Shown in pieces: positions 19,654 to 28,499 of a DNA stretch of 34,014 nucleotides; position 1 is the stretch's first letter, and the number at the start of each line of letters is the position of its first letter. Source of the stretch: UBA4124 sp052034745 (GTDB lineage: Bacteria > Patescibacteriota > Minisyncoccia > Phycocordibacterales > UBA9973); assembly GCA_052034745.1 (NCBI GenBank), contig JBPOIF010000037.1:1-34014 (forward strand). Reading direction: 5' to 3'. Under the pieces are notes generated by a model. It did no database searches. It was given only the letters and a program-made list of their open reading frames with translations, and was not told the origin of the DNA. The position numbers were made by a program, and so were the translations under genes.

Positions 19654-20667
19654 TTAGTTATTATGGGTAAATACAGCATAATCCTCACCCAGGATTTTGT
19701 AATGCTCTTTTACCGCACACATAATCTCCTTTTCTTTTGGAAACTCCGCATATTGATCAATCACAACGGTCCAGTCTCCTTCTTCAGAATAAACAATCGG
19801 ATCGCGATGAGAAGGATCTGGTTGGATAGTTTTTAAGAGCTTCATCATGTCAAACCACACCTGATCAAGATCAAACTCTTTGGGGCGGTGAGTGCTCGGT
19901 GAATTATACTTATCCAATGTTTCTTGGTAGAAATCCCTCCCCCACTGTTTGTGCTTACGTTCAAAGCAGTCTTTGAGCAGACGAACGCAAAACTCCGGAA
20001 GTGTCACCGTAAATGAATCCCGGTGAGCAATAATCTTGGGTGTAAAGCTCTGTTCCTTCCATTGCACAATCCGATCCTTTGTACGGTCTGGCGGATCAAG
20101 AAATTGAACTGGAATACGTTTTTGATAAACAAGACCCATATCTGAACGTCGCCTCCATAACAAATTTTTTGCATCATTGATAATACTTCGCAGCCTCCGC
20201 TCAAGAGAGGAAACGTTTAAGTCAGACGGTACTTGGTATCCTCCTATCTCCTCTGCAAGCCGATTCATTTTAGAAGTAACGATTGAGTTTTCGAGTGCTT
20301 GTACATCTCCAAAAACTTCAGAAGATGAGTGCCCAGAAAACGATTCAAAAAAGAATAGGTCGTTTGCAATATCAACACGTCGCACAATCTTTCGAAAAAG
20401 CCTCGTCTTGATAATCGCTTCACGGTCAAGAGAAAGCTTGTTGTACTTGTTGCACAAAGCAACGAGTTCTTCTTGCTCTTTATCGAGATGTCGAATGAGC
20501 ATTCGGGCACTTCTATCCAAAGTTATTGGACATAAAATCCCTGCAATAAGCATACCCACGGTTTTTTGAGAATGCTTTTTGTTAGAAGTGATCGAGATCG
20601 CCCTTTGTCTTAACTGATCTGACTCAACTTGAATCATCTCAGCAGTAATTGCTGGCCAAGTTTTCAT
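19654..20667 (-). CDS. Hypothetical 337-residue protein, divergent from a TrmB regulator
   Basis: I recognise no family. The protein (MKTWPAITAEMIQVESDQLR...) is rich in charged helices. A short hydrophobic stretch VGMLIAGILCPITL lies near residue 40, and a helical central part (RMLIRHLDKEQEELVALCNK) follows. A C-terminal part with beta-type segments contains DSFTVTLPEFCVRLLKDCF and GDWTVVIDQYAEF. Start ATG 20667 was chosen because upstream in-frame starts run into the regulator's promoter region. The 94-bp divergent gap to the TrmB gene contains an inverted repeat, so the regulator may control this gene. Confidence 0.65.
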   Translation of the reverse strand: MKTWPAITAEMIQVESDQLRQRAISITSNKKHSQKTVGMLIAGILCPITLDRSARMLIRHLDKEQEELVALCNKYNKLSLDREAIIKTRLFRKIVRRVDIANDLFFFESFSGHSSSEVFGDVQALENSIVTSKMNRLAEEIGGYQVPSDLNVSSLERRLRSIINDAKNLLWRRRSDMGLVYQKRIPVQFLDPPDRTKDRIVQWKEQSFTPKIIAHRDSFTVTLPEFCVRLLKDCFERKHKQWGRDFYQETLDKYNSPSTHRPKEFDLDQVWFDMMKLLKTIQPDPSHRDPIVYSEEGDWTVVIDQYAEFPKEKEIMCAVKEHYKILGEDYAVFTHNN

Positions 20668-20700
20668 GTTATTTAATTTAAAAGTAAAAGAATAATTTAC

Positions 20701-20728
20701 TTGCAAAATACCAAACTGGTTGTATATT
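20701..20728 (+). promoter_or_regulatory. Promoter of the TrmB-family gene
   Basis: TTGCAA (20701-20706), a 16-bp spacer and TATATT (20723-20728) predict a start near 20735. TTGCAA is self-complementary and could also act as -35 for the divergent minus-strand gene. Confidence 0.5.
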
Positions 20729-20735
20729 GTATATA

Positions 20736-20754
20736 TGTCGACATAATTTCGACA
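20736..20754 (+). promoter_or_regulatory. Inverted-repeat operator candidate in the TrmB leader
   Basis: TGTCGA and TCGACA are separated by 7 nt (CATAATT). The repeat lies just downstream of the predicted start site, where a bound dimer would block elongation, and 7 bp before the ATG. Confidence 0.6.
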
Positions 20755-20761
20755 ACATTTT

Positions 20762-21550
20762 ATGCGAGAAACTACTATTACAACCTTTCTGGAGAAACTA
20801 GGCCTCAACCAAAAAGAAATGATGGCCTATCTATACTGTCTCGAGCACGGGTCACAATTTATCGCACAGCTTGGAAAAGTTACTGGAACAACAAGAACAA
20901 ACACGTACGATATTGTAAAAAAGCTAGAACAACGAGGCCTTTGCCACTCAACAGGCTCATCCTATGGAAGGAAAATCAAAGCAAACAATCCGGAAGATAT
21001 AAAGGAGTTGCTTGAGAATAAATCAAAAGAAATAAAAGATTTAAAAAATGAATTTGAAAGCATCCTCCCACTTCTCAAAAAAGGGTATATTCACACCCCC
21101 TCCCCTTTTACTCGGGTCTCTTATTTCGAGGGCATTGATAATGTGCGCAAAATGCTTTGGCAAAGTCTCCAAACAAAAGAAAAGGTGGTCCGTATCGCGG
21201 GATCAGAACTTGATATGGCAGAGAGTCTGGGTAAAGAATATGTAATAGATTTTCATGAGAAAAGAAAAACAAAAAACATCAAACTCCTCACCATACGCCC
21301 TGATTCAAAAAGGCTTGAAGGAAAAGTATTTACCGATGATACAGCGTACCTCCGAGAAATAAGGATTCGCCCAAAAGGAAAGGTGCGTCTTAAATCAAAC
21401 ATCATCCTTTGGGACAACTATATTGCCCTCTATTCTCTCAAAGACAAAGTTGTCTTTGGAACCCTTATCGAAAGTGACGACATGTCTATCATGCTTGGAA
21501 CGTGGTTCGATGTCATTTGGGAACATTCAAAAAAGTCGTTGAAAAAGTAA
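20762..21550 (+). CDS. TrmB-family transcriptional regulator
   Basis: The 262-residue protein begins with a winged helix-turn-helix (LEKLGLNQKEMMAYLYCLEH, TGTTRTNTYDIVKKLEQRGL; about 8-75) typical of TrmB regulators. A coiled-coil helix (about 78-103) and a C-terminal ligand-type domain follow (SYFEGIDNVRKMLWQSLQ, IILWDNYIALYSLKDKVVFG). TrmB proteins, best known in archaea, sense sugars; CPR copies have no proven ligand. The leader carries an inverted repeat, so autoregulation is likely, and the divergent 337-residue gene is a likely second target. Codons are AT-rich. Confidence 0.9.
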   Translation: MRETTITTFLEKLGLNQKEMMAYLYCLEHGSQFIAQLGKVTGTTRTNTYDIVKKLEQRGLCHSTGSSYGRKIKANNPEDIKELLENKSKEIKDLKNEFESILPLLKKGYIHTPSPFTRVSYFEGIDNVRKMLWQSLQTKEKVVRIAGSELDMAESLGKEYVIDFHEKRKTKNIKLLTIRPDSKRLEGKVFTDDTAYLREIRIRPKGKVRLKSNIILWDNYIALYSLKDKVVFGTLIESDDMSIMLGTWFDVIWEHSKKSLKK

Positions 21551-21557
21551 AATAAAA

Positions 21558-21581
21558 AAAGTGCTCCGCAAGGAGCACTTT
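21558..21581. terminator. Bidirectional terminator between convergent genes
   Basis: AAAGTGCTCC/GGAGCACTTT with a GCAA loop lies between the TrmB gene and the 431-residue protein gene. Confidence 0.88.
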
Positions 21582-21586
21582 GTAAT

Positions 21587-22882
21587 TTACTTGATGGCTT
21601 TCTCGATTTCACGAACCGAGCGCCAGACTTTCTTTTCATAGAACACCTCCTTGAACCTCGAGGGGTATTCCGAAAGAAAATCAAAAAGATCTTTCCCGAA
21701 GTTTTTATACTTTTGAATTTCGTTCAAAAGCATCGTTTTTTCTTTTTCAGAAAAAACATATCCGGGAGTATCAATCATCACAGAGTAGATACTCTGGATA
21801 TTGAAGAACGTTTTCTGAGGAAGAAAAGCTGGATCAGAATTCAGAAATTCTACGAGCTTCTCCTTCCCGTACTTATTCACCATGACCCAAAATGGATCCT
21901 CCTTGATCCGCTCCAATATGGGTACCTCTGATTCTGAGAAACACCCCGGAATGAAGTGACTAATTTGAGTCACTCCTTGATCTTTGAACAATTGCGGAGT
22001 GATTGGAACTTCAGTCCCGGTAGTAGTACCTGTACCGGAATCTCCAAACACCCTATGGACATGTATGGAATGTCCATATTTACCCATGGTGAACTTGAGG
22101 TGTTTGTTAATCCACCTTGCTGCTGCAAGAGGGTTCTTCATGACTCTCTCTTCTGAGCAGAAGGAGAGCATTTCGCGAAGGTGTTTATGATATTTCTTTC
22201 TCTGTGTTGCGGAGAAATTAACTCCCCAACACAAAACGGTTCCTATGGGTATTTCAGGTTCATAGGGTCCAAAAAAATATTCTTTATCCACCCCCTCAGG
22301 AATAGGTTTTACAACCTTAACATACTCAGGTTCAGCCTGAGCACCAAACTCAATCCGATGAATATCGGAAGCGGGCCTGCTAATCGCAGACAGCCCTGGA
22401 GCATGGCCGGCTCTTATTTTATCGGCCTTTTGATACAATGCAAGATATTTTTTCAACTTCTTGCACCACATGATGGGTACATCTTTGTACCCTCCCTCTT
22501 CGCCAAAATCGGAGTGATCGATTTCGAAAAGGAGATGGCTCCCTCTCAGAATCTTTTTCAAGGCCTCATAAGAGACCTTCAGCATATCCAGTACTACAGG
22601 TACCGGTACGCAAACATAGTCCTCAGACCCGTTCACTACATACAGTCGATCGTAGTAGTAGCTATCGGGTCCTTCTACCTCCGGATAATCATCCTGCTTT
22701 TCCCAGACAATAAACAAGTCTGGTTTTGAAACCAGTGCGTCCAAGAACCTGTAGTGTTTTTCTTTGTACTCAGATTCAGGGATTACTGATTTTTTTACTA
22801 TCTCCTTCAGTGCACTAAATGCGCGAGGAGAAAAGAAATCAGGAATTGCTTCGCCAGTGACCGGCATAATGAACTTAATCAT
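21587..22882 (-). CDS. Hypothetical 431-residue protein
   Basis: This is the largest unrecognised protein in the window (MIKFIMPVTGEAIPDFFSPR...). It is soluble, with no signal peptide or membrane helix. Notable segments are WEKQDDYPEVEGPDSYYYDR, CWGVNFSATQRKKYHKHLRE, GKYGHSIHVHRVFGDSGTGT and TPQLFKDQGVTQISHFIPGC; the Gly/Ser/Thr-rich loop does not match a P-loop. ATG 22882 is preferred to an in-frame GTG at 22900 because AGGTGGG lies about 10 nt upstream. It is a single-gene unit in the accessory stretch. Confidence 0.7.
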   Translation of the reverse strand: MIKFIMPVTGEAIPDFFSPRAFSALKEIVKKSVIPESEYKEKHYRFLDALVSKPDLFIVWEKQDDYPEVEGPDSYYYDRLYVVNGSEDYVCVPVPVVLDMLKVSYEALKKILRGSHLLFEIDHSDFGEEGGYKDVPIMWCKKLKKYLALYQKADKIRAGHAPGLSAISRPASDIHRIEFGAQAEPEYVKVVKPIPEGVDKEYFFGPYEPEIPIGTVLCWGVNFSATQRKKYHKHLREMLSFCSEERVMKNPLAAARWINKHLKFTMGKYGHSIHVHRVFGDSGTGTTTGTEVPITPQLFKDQGVTQISHFIPGCFSESEVPILERIKEDPFWVMVNKYGKEKLVEFLNSDPAFLPQKTFFNIQSIYSVMIDTPGYVFSEKEKTMLLNEIQKYKNFGKDLFDFLSEYPSRFKEVFYEKKVWRSVREIEKAIK

Positions 22883-23159
22883 TTGGTTACCCACCTGCAC
22901 GGGCTTTGTGTTTGTTGCAGGATTTTATTTGTCACTAATTTTTCTTGGTAGTGACACCTCAAAAGCAATATATCGGGTTGCTTTATGATTCCGGGTAAAT
23001 ATGTTACTGAATCTTCACATATATTATTACCATCCCGCTTATTTTGCTTCGGCGCGGTACACGAACATAGTTTCAAAGAACGCTACAATATATATTATAA
23101 CATATATACTACCCATTTGTCAATGCCATCTGCCTTACCTTTCTTATTAAAAAAAACCG
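22883..23159. other. Intergenic region upstream of the 431-residue protein gene
   Basis: These 277 bp hold no supported gene. The part near 23080-23120 is very AT-rich (ATATATTATAACATATATAC) and could contain promoters. The map transcript ends here without a clear hairpin terminator. Confidence 0.4.
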
Positions 23160-23921
23160 TTATTTCGTCAGTATTTCTGGTCCTGTTTCGGTGATAAGGA
23201 CAGTGTGTTCAAAATGCGCTGCGCGGGAGTTGTCTTCGGTCACGAGTGTGTACCCGTCATCAAGCAGGAGGACGTCTTCGCTCCCCCGAGTTACCATCGG
23301 CTCAATCGCAATGACCATACCAGGCTTGAGCTTGTCCCCTTTCCCTGGTTTGCCGTAGTTGGGCACATATGGGTCTTCGTGGATAGCGCGCCCTACCCCG
23401 TGCCCTGAGAGCGTACGGACGATACCGAACTTCTTTGGAATCGCAGACTCGATTGCGTGCCCGATATCCCCTACCGTCCCATCAGGTATTTTGATTGCTT
23501 CGATGCCTTCATAGAGCGCGGCTTCGGTCACTGAGAGGAGCTCTTTGTCTTTGTTGTTAATCTCGCCTACTGGTACGGTCACTGCGTGGTCGAGATAAAC
23601 ACCCTCAAAGTTGATTCCTGTATCGAGTGAGATGATATCGCCTTCTTTCAAGACGCGGTCTCCAGGGATACCGTGCACCACTTCATTGTTGACCGAGGTG
23701 ATAAGTGCGGCAGGATACGGACGATCAGCCCCTTCTGGACGATAACCGAGAAACGCAGGCTTTACCCCTGCCTCGTCCATAAGGGAGCGCGTGAGCGCAT
23801 CAAGAGAGCCTGTAGAGACTCCTGGACGCACTGCTCGTGCGACCTCACGCACAATATGCGCAAGGAGAGGTCCTCCTGCGCGTAGTCGCTCTATTTCACT
23901 TTCCGTTTTGATAATAATCAT
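23160..23921 (-). CDS. map: Type I methionine aminopeptidase
   Basis: The 253-residue protein has all five metal ligands of the family: Asp100 (ISLDTG), Asp111 (LDHA), His174 (GHGVG), Glu207 (AIEPM) and Glu238 (FEHT), plus His84 in VVHG. It removes the initiator methionine from nascent proteins. The length fits the type I enzyme without extensions. It is the last gene of the spc unit, 6 nt after adk; infA and rpmJ, which often follow map, are absent here. Confidence 0.98.
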   Translation of the reverse strand: MIIIKTESEIERLRAGGPLLAHIVREVARAVRPGVSTGSLDALTRSLMDEAGVKPAFLGYRPEGADRPYPAALITSVNNEVVHGIPGDRVLKEGDIISLDTGINFEGVYLDHAVTVPVGEINNKDKELLSVTEAALYEGIEAIKIPDGTVGDIGHAIESAIPKKFGIVRTLSGHGVGRAIHEDPYVPNYGKPGKGDKLKPGMVIAIEPMVTRGSEDVLLLDDGYTLVTEDNSRAAHFEHTVLITETGPEILTK

Positions 23922-23927
23922 AAATAG

Positions 23928-24521
23928 CTATGACAATCCAAGCTCTCGACAGATCTCTGCGTGCACTTCCTCGATAGTCTGCTCACCGTGAACCTGGTGA
24001 AACATGACATCAGGAGCATTTCTCAAAAGTTCAATCGTTGGGACCACGCTCTGGTGGAACCATTCGATTCTCCCCCAAATCTTTTTTTCATCCGTGTCAT
24101 CAGCACGCCCTCGCACTTTTGTTCGCTCGTACGCCCATTCATCACCTACGTCTATAAAAATGACGTGGGTCTCCCATCCATAAAATTTGCATGCTGACAA
24201 AAGAATCGGTACCTCATCGGGGACACGAGGTGTCCCGTCCATCACACAGTGCCCGGTTCCATCATACTCTTCGATGAGAAAGTGGGTCCATGCGTGTACC
24301 CCAAGAAAAGGTGGTGGCAAAAGTCCTTCCTCCATCACTGCTTTTGTTTTTCGAGCGGTAAAGAGATCGCTCGTGATAAGTTCTCTAAATCGTCTCCCGG
24401 TCTCAAGATACAGTACGCTGTGATCACTATCGAGGCGATGCAATGTCTCTTGGAGTAGCTGCACCTGAGTCCCCTTGCCACATCCTGACTGGCCGATAAA
24501 TATGAAGGCCGATGTATTCAT
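23928..24521 (-). CDS. adk: Adenylate kinase
   Basis: The 197-residue protein has the P-loop GQSGCGKGTQ (10-19), the AMP-binding region (LETGRRFRELITSD, EEGLLPPPFLG), MDGTPRVPDEV in place of the usual LDGFPR, and RGRADDTDEKKI, the Arg/Asp segment after the LID. The LID is short and lacks zinc-binding cysteines. It interconverts ATP, ADP and AMP. Position between secY and map is standard for the spc operon. Divergent motif details leave a small chance of a related nucleoside monophosphate kinase. Confidence 0.93.
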   Translation of the reverse strand: MNTSAFIFIGQSGCGKGTQVQLLQETLHRLDSDHSVLYLETGRRFRELITSDLFTARKTKAVMEEGLLPPPFLGVHAWTHFLIEEYDGTGHCVMDGTPRVPDEVPILLSACKFYGWETHVIFIDVGDEWAYERTKVRGRADDTDEKKIWGRIEWFHQSVVPTIELLRNAPDVMFHQVHGEQTIEEVHAEICRELGLS

Positions 24522-24556
24522 GATTGTTGTGATGTCAGTATAACAGAAATACCGTA

Positions 24557-25828
24557 CTAGTATTCTTGCATTGCGACTTGTGCGTCAACGCGACGGATGA
24601 GGTCGATCACGACAGAGACAGTGATGAGAAGTGATGTTCCCCCAACAGTAAAGGCAGTGATCCCTGTGGTTGATTGAACAACGGTTGGCAAGATAGCAAC
24701 GATACCGAGGAACAGTGATCCGACGAGCGTGATACGTGTGACGATCGCACCGATATGGTTGTTGGTTGCCTCTCCAGGACGAATCCCGTGGATAAATGCA
24801 CCGTTTTTCTGAAGGTTGTCAGCAATCTGCTTTGGATCAAAGGTGACCGCAGTATAAAAGTAAGTAAAGAAGACCACGAGCACGAAGTTCACGAGCGAGT
24901 AGAGCCACATGTTTTGCATAAATGACTGCAACGCTTGTCCGATTGAAAAGAGGATGCCATTGCTCGACGCTGCAAAAAATCCTGAAAGAAATTGTGGGAA
25001 CAGCAAAAGTGACGATGCAAAGATGATCGGCATCACTCCTGCTTGTGTGAGACGAAGTGGCAGATAGCTCTCTGTCCCTCCAATCTGGCGGATACCGCGT
25101 ACCTGTCGTGCATAGGTGATATGTACTGGTCGCTCTGCTTCGTAGATATAGACAACACCTGCGATAACGACGAGTCCTACTGCAACAAACAAGAGCGTCG
25201 AAGGAAGCTGTTCTTTGCTGAAAGTAAAGAGAAACTGTGAAGCGCTCGTTGGGATCTGCGCCAAGATACCAGCCATGATCACCATAGACGTACCGTTTCC
25301 GATACCAAACTCATTGATGAGTTCTGCGAGCCACAAGAGAAGCATCGATCCCCCAACAATAATGGCAAGGTTTGCAAAGAGCCCTCCTGAAGTAAGCGGG
25401 TCAATCAATCCCTGTGTTTGAAGATAACGAATAAATGCAAACCCTTGAAGCGCAGCGATAGGTACGGTCAAGAGACGTGAGTATTGGTTGAACTTTCGAC
25501 GACCGATGTCGCCACTTTCCTGCATGAGCTCCTTGATACTTGGAGACATGAGAGAGAGCACCTGCATAATGATAGAGGCAGTGATATATGGACTCACCCC
25601 AAGCATGACGATAGAGAGACTCGAGAGTCCTCCTCCTGAAATAACATTGAAAAGTCCAAGGAGTTGATTGCTATCGAGCAGGCGACTGAGACCTGAAGGG
25701 TCAACACCAGGGATAGGGATCACCGCGAGAAGACGAAACAAGAAAAAGATTCCAACAACAAACAGCACTCTCTTGCGGAGTGACCGATCAAGGATAAGTA
25801 TACGTAGTTTGCTAAAAAATGAATTCAT
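24557..25828 (-). CDS. secY: Protein translocase subunit SecY
   Basis: The 423-residue protein has ten hydrophobic helices and SecY blocks: RLLAVIPIPGVDPSGL, FNVISGGGLSSLSIVMLGVSPYITASIIMQ (plug and helix 2), ELINEFGIGNGTSMVIMAGI, and the cytoplasmic loop YARQVRGIRQIGGTESYLPLRLTQAGVMPIIFASSLLLFPQ. YTAVTFDPKQIADNLQKNGAFIHGIRPG lies near the C-terminus. It forms the protein-conducting channel. Length and order, 3 nt after rplO, are normal. Confidence 0.98.
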   Translation of the reverse strand: MNSFFSKLRILILDRSLRKRVLFVVGIFFLFRLLAVIPIPGVDPSGLSRLLDSNQLLGLFNVISGGGLSSLSIVMLGVSPYITASIIMQVLSLMSPSIKELMQESGDIGRRKFNQYSRLLTVPIAALQGFAFIRYLQTQGLIDPLTSGGLFANLAIIVGGSMLLLWLAELINEFGIGNGTSMVIMAGILAQIPTSASQFLFTFSKEQLPSTLLFVAVGLVVIAGVVYIYEAERPVHITYARQVRGIRQIGGTESYLPLRLTQAGVMPIIFASSLLLFPQFLSGFFAASSNGILFSIGQALQSFMQNMWLYSLVNFVLVVFFTYFYTAVTFDPKQIADNLQKNGAFIHGIRPGEATNNHIGAIVTRITLVGSLFLGIVAILPTVVQSTTGITAFTVGGTSLLITVSVVIDLIRRVDAQVAMQEY

Positions 25829-25831
25829 AGG

Positions 25832-26269
25832 TTATGAGACCGATCCGCCGAGGTCTACAATCTTTTTCTTTGCAGACTCAGAAACCTGACACTCTCGGAA
25901 TGAAAGTGCTTTCGTGAGTTCTCCGTGAGCCAAAATCTTTACTGCAGGGAGCACTCCTTTTGTTCGAGTGATGAGCCCTTGTGCAAAGAGTGTTGATGGA
26001 GTGATACGAGCACCAGTGGCAAACAATGCTTCGATGTGAGCGAGGTTAACAACTTGAGGAGCAGTGCGAAATACTTTGTTTGAGTTCTTGCCTCGACCGC
26101 GAAGTTTTGGAAGTTTCTTGATAGTATCGCGGATATGTGGACGAATACGGTGACCCGCTCGAGCCTTTTGCCCCTTGGTACCACGACCTGCGGTCTTTCC
26201 ACGAGTGCCTCCACGTCCGACGCGCTTTGACTTTTTATTCGTTGTTTTTTTGAGAAGTGATGTAGTCAT
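25832..26269 (-). CDS. rplO: Ribosomal protein L15
   Basis: The 145-residue protein begins with the basic Gly-rich extension of L15 (KSKRVGRGGTRGKTAGRGTKGQKAR) that penetrates 23S rRNA, and continues with RIRPHIRDTIKKLPKLRGRG and a globular C-domain (VLPAVKILAHGELTKALSF). Normal length. It follows rpsE by 11 nt; rpmD, which normally lies between them, is missing, as known for CPR bacteria. Confidence 0.98.
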   Translation of the reverse strand: MTTSLLKKTTNKKSKRVGRGGTRGKTAGRGTKGQKARAGHRIRPHIRDTIKKLPKLRGRGKNSNKVFRTAPQVVNLAHIEALFATGARITPSTLFAQGLITRTKGVLPAVKILAHGELTKALSFRECQVSESAKKKIVDLGGSVS

Positions 26270-26280
26270 AGAGATAACGA

Positions 26281-26907
26281 TTATTTCTTATCTTCTGCAA
26301 CAGGAGCAGTTGCGGGAGCAGGAGTTTCTGCAGAAGCACTTTCGACTTTTGGTGCTCCAAAGGTGTATCGTGTTCCTACCATCGAGAGCGCTTTCATTGC
26401 AGCACGAGCAGTGTTGAGCTTGTTCTTACTTCCTGAGATAACTTTTCCAGAAACGTCTTTGAGACCAGCAAGTGTGACGATATCACGAAGTGCGGCTCCA
26501 ACAACAGTCCCCTTTCCTCCATTTGGGAAAAGCATTACTTTTGAAGAACAGTACTTTGCTCCCACATCAAATGGAATCGAAGAGCTTGCTGTCTGCTTGA
26601 TCTTGATTGCGTTTTTCTTTGCGTCTTTGAGCGCTTTGGTGATTGCAAGTGCGGTATCATTTCCTTTTCCTGTACCAACACCAACCACTCCTTTTTTGTC
26701 TCCGATAACCATCGATACTGCAAAACTCATACGTCGTCCTCCTGCGACCACACGGGTCACGCGTCGGATATCGAGAATCTTTTGTTCAACGTCCTTTGGA
26801 CGATCAGCAAATCCTCCTTCACGACGAGGGCGACGAGGTGCTCCAGAGCGGCCATGTGCGGCACTGTCTCGTGAGGGTGATTTTGTTGTGGTGGTAGGTG
26901 TAGTCAT
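26281..26907 (-). CDS. rpsE: Ribosomal protein S5
   Basis: The 208-residue protein has a Thr/Arg-rich N-terminal extension (1-35), then the S5 double-stranded-RNA-binding domain (QKILDIRRVTRVVAGGRRMS, VVGVGTGKGNDTALAITKAL) and C-domain (LFPNGGKGTVVGAALRDIVTLAGLKDVSGKVIS). A tail rich in Ala, Pro and Glu ends in EDKK. S5 supports decoding accuracy. Both ends are longer than in E. coli S5 (167 residues). Confidence 0.98.
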   Translation of the reverse strand: MTTPTTTTKSPSRDSAAHGRSGAPRRPRREGGFADRPKDVEQKILDIRRVTRVVAGGRRMSFAVSMVIGDKKGVVGVGTGKGNDTALAITKALKDAKKNAIKIKQTASSSIPFDVGAKYCSSKVMLFPNGGKGTVVGAALRDIVTLAGLKDVSGKVISGSKNKLNTARAAMKALSMVGTRYTFGAPKVESASAETPAPATAPVAEDKK

Positions 26908-26921
26908 ACGTTCGTTTATTA

Positions 26922-27272
26922 TTAAAATGCGAGTCCCGCTTCGCGAGCAGCATCAGCGAGTGCCTTGATGCGTCCAGCGTACTTAAATCCGTTTCGATCA
27001 AAGACTGCTTGGGTGATCCCCTTTTCTTTTGCAAGTGTTGCGAGCTCTTTACCGGCAGCGATTGCTCCTTCGATCTTTTTGGTTCCCTTCTTTGCTTTTA
27101 TATCACTTGCAGAAACGATGGTCTTTGCACTTGTATCATCGATGAGCTGTGCGTAGATGTAGTTGTTTGAACGAAATACAGAAAGACGTGGTCGCACGAG
27201 AGAACCGCTGATAGTAGCGCGAATTTTTCGCTTGATACGAACTCTCTTTTCTTGTGTGGTTGATCGTGACAT
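26922..27272 (-). CDS. rplR: Ribosomal protein L18
   Basis: The 116-residue protein shows RIKRKIRATISGSLVRPRLSVFRSNNYIYAQLIDD, then TIVSASD, and AVFDRNGFKYAGRIKALADAAREAGL, the L18 5S-rRNA-binding fold. Normal length and position between rplF and rpsE. Confidence 0.98.
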   Translation of the reverse strand: MSRSTTQEKRVRIKRKIRATISGSLVRPRLSVFRSNNYIYAQLIDDTSAKTIVSASDIKAKKGTKKIEGAIAAGKELATLAKEKGITQAVFDRNGFKYAGRIKALADAAREAGLAF

Positions 27273-27281
27273 ATAGATGTA

Positions 27282-27815
27282 TTATGCGGTCTTTTTACCT
27301 TGCTTACGACGGATGACTTCTCCTTCGTATCGAAAACCTTTCCCTTTATATGGTTCTGGCTTTTTGAGCGCACGGGTTGATGCTGCAAATTCTCCAACAA
27401 CTTCTTTGTCGATACCTGAGATAGTGATGAGGTTCTTTTCTGCAGTCACCGTGAGTCCTTCAGGGATAGCAACAACAACAGGGTGTGAAAATCCGAGTGC
27501 GAGGTGAAGGTCTTTGCCTTTTACTTCACTCTTAAATCCAACCCCTTCCAAGATAAGCTTTTTGACATAAGGAGCAGTGACACCTTGGAGCATGTTTTTT
27601 ACATGTGATGCGTAAGTACCCCAGATTGCTCGTGCAAATGGGTCATCGCCTTTTTGTGCAAAAGTGATCATACCACCATCGATAGTAATAGTGACGACAT
27701 CCTTAAAAGGCTTTTCGAGCACACCAAGAGGACCTTTGACTCGAAAGATACCGTCAGTAAATGTTGCTTCGACGTTTGCAGGGATTTGAAGTTGTTGTTT
27801 TCCGATTCTACTCAT
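27282..27815 (-). CDS. rplF: Ribosomal protein L6
   Basis: The 177-residue protein has the two L6 repeats: IGKQQLQIPANVEATFTDG with VKGPLG, and VVAIPEGLTVTAEKNLITISG with VVGEFAA. The C-terminal motif KKPEPYKGKGFRYEGEVIRRKQGKK is family-typical. L6 lies near the GTPase-associated centre of the 50S subunit. Confidence 0.98.
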   Translation of the reverse strand: MSRIGKQQLQIPANVEATFTDGIFRVKGPLGVLEKPFKDVVTITIDGGMITFAQKGDDPFARAIWGTYASHVKNMLQGVTAPYVKKLILEGVGFKSEVKGKDLHLALGFSHPVVVAIPEGLTVTAEKNLITISGIDKEVVGEFAASTRALKKPEPYKGKGFRYEGEVIRRKQGKKTA

Positions 27816-27825
27816 ATAAGTGATA

Positions 27826-28215
27826 TTACCAAATCATAAAGAGCGCTTCTCCACCGACCTGTTCTTTCTTTGCCTCCTTGTCAGAGAGGATCCCCTTTGG
27901 AGTAGACAGTACGACGATACCGTGACCGTTCTTCACTGGGCGCATGTCGCCAACCCCCATGTAGACACGTCGAGAAGGCTTTGAGATACGCTTCACATCA
28001 TGAATCTTTGCACCAGCTTCGTTGTAGGCAAGTGCGATCTCGAGTACTGACATACTCTCCTTGAGAGTCTTTTTTGAAGCACTCGCGATGAACCCATGTG
28101 ACTGGAGACACTGAGCGATAGCGTATTTGATCTTTGAAAAAGGAACTACCACGGTGCCTTTTGACACCATAGAGCCGTTTTTCATTGATACCAACATGTT
28201 TGCAATCGTATCCAT
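27826..28215 (-). CDS. rpsH: Ribosomal protein S8
   Basis: The 129-residue protein has DTIANMLVSMKNGSMVSKGTV, the linker and the C-terminal RNA-binding block RISKPSRRVYMGVGDMRPVKNGHGIVVLSTPKGILSDKEAKKEQVGGEALFMIW. In many bacteria S8 represses the spc operon by binding its mRNA. It begins 4 nt after rpsN. Confidence 0.98.
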   Translation of the reverse strand: MDTIANMLVSMKNGSMVSKGTVVVPFSKIKYAIAQCLQSHGFIASASKKTLKESMSVLEIALAYNEAGAKIHDVKRISKPSRRVYMGVGDMRPVKNGHGIVVLSTPKGILSDKEAKKEQVGGEALFMIW

Positions 28216-28219
28216 ATTA

Positions 28220-28405
28220 TTACCAAGATGATTTTCTAATACCTGGGATCATTCCTTCGTTTGCGAGTTCGCGGAAACAAATACGACAAAGACCAAAATC
28301 TCTCATGTACCCATGACGGCGTCCGCATCGAAAACAGCGATTTACCGCTCGAGTAGAAAATTTTGGGGTCCGCTGTGAGCGGTATACAGTTGAAGTTTTT
28401 GCCAT
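28220..28405 (-). CDS. rpsN: Ribosomal protein S14, zinc-binding type
   Basis: The 61-residue protein carries two CxxC pairs, CFRCGR and CRICFREL, so it is the short zinc-binding form of S14. It is now the first gene of the second half of the spc operon and has its own promoter about 90 bp upstream. Confidence 0.98.
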   Translation of the reverse strand: MAKTSTVYRSQRTPKFSTRAVNRCFRCGRRHGYMRDFGLCRICFRELANEGMIPGIRKSSW

Positions 28406-28499
28406 AGTGAAAAAATCGTTCCTGAGAGTGTCTCGTAATGATTTCTTTGAGTCGTTTGCGGCACAAAGAGAAAACTACGGATTTCCCAAGAACCTGCCT

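Noticed and set aside
22879..23076. Small minus-strand frame in the gap before the 431-residue gene.
   Set aside because: It has low-complexity, Cys-rich composition without family features, and it overlaps the likely promoter region.
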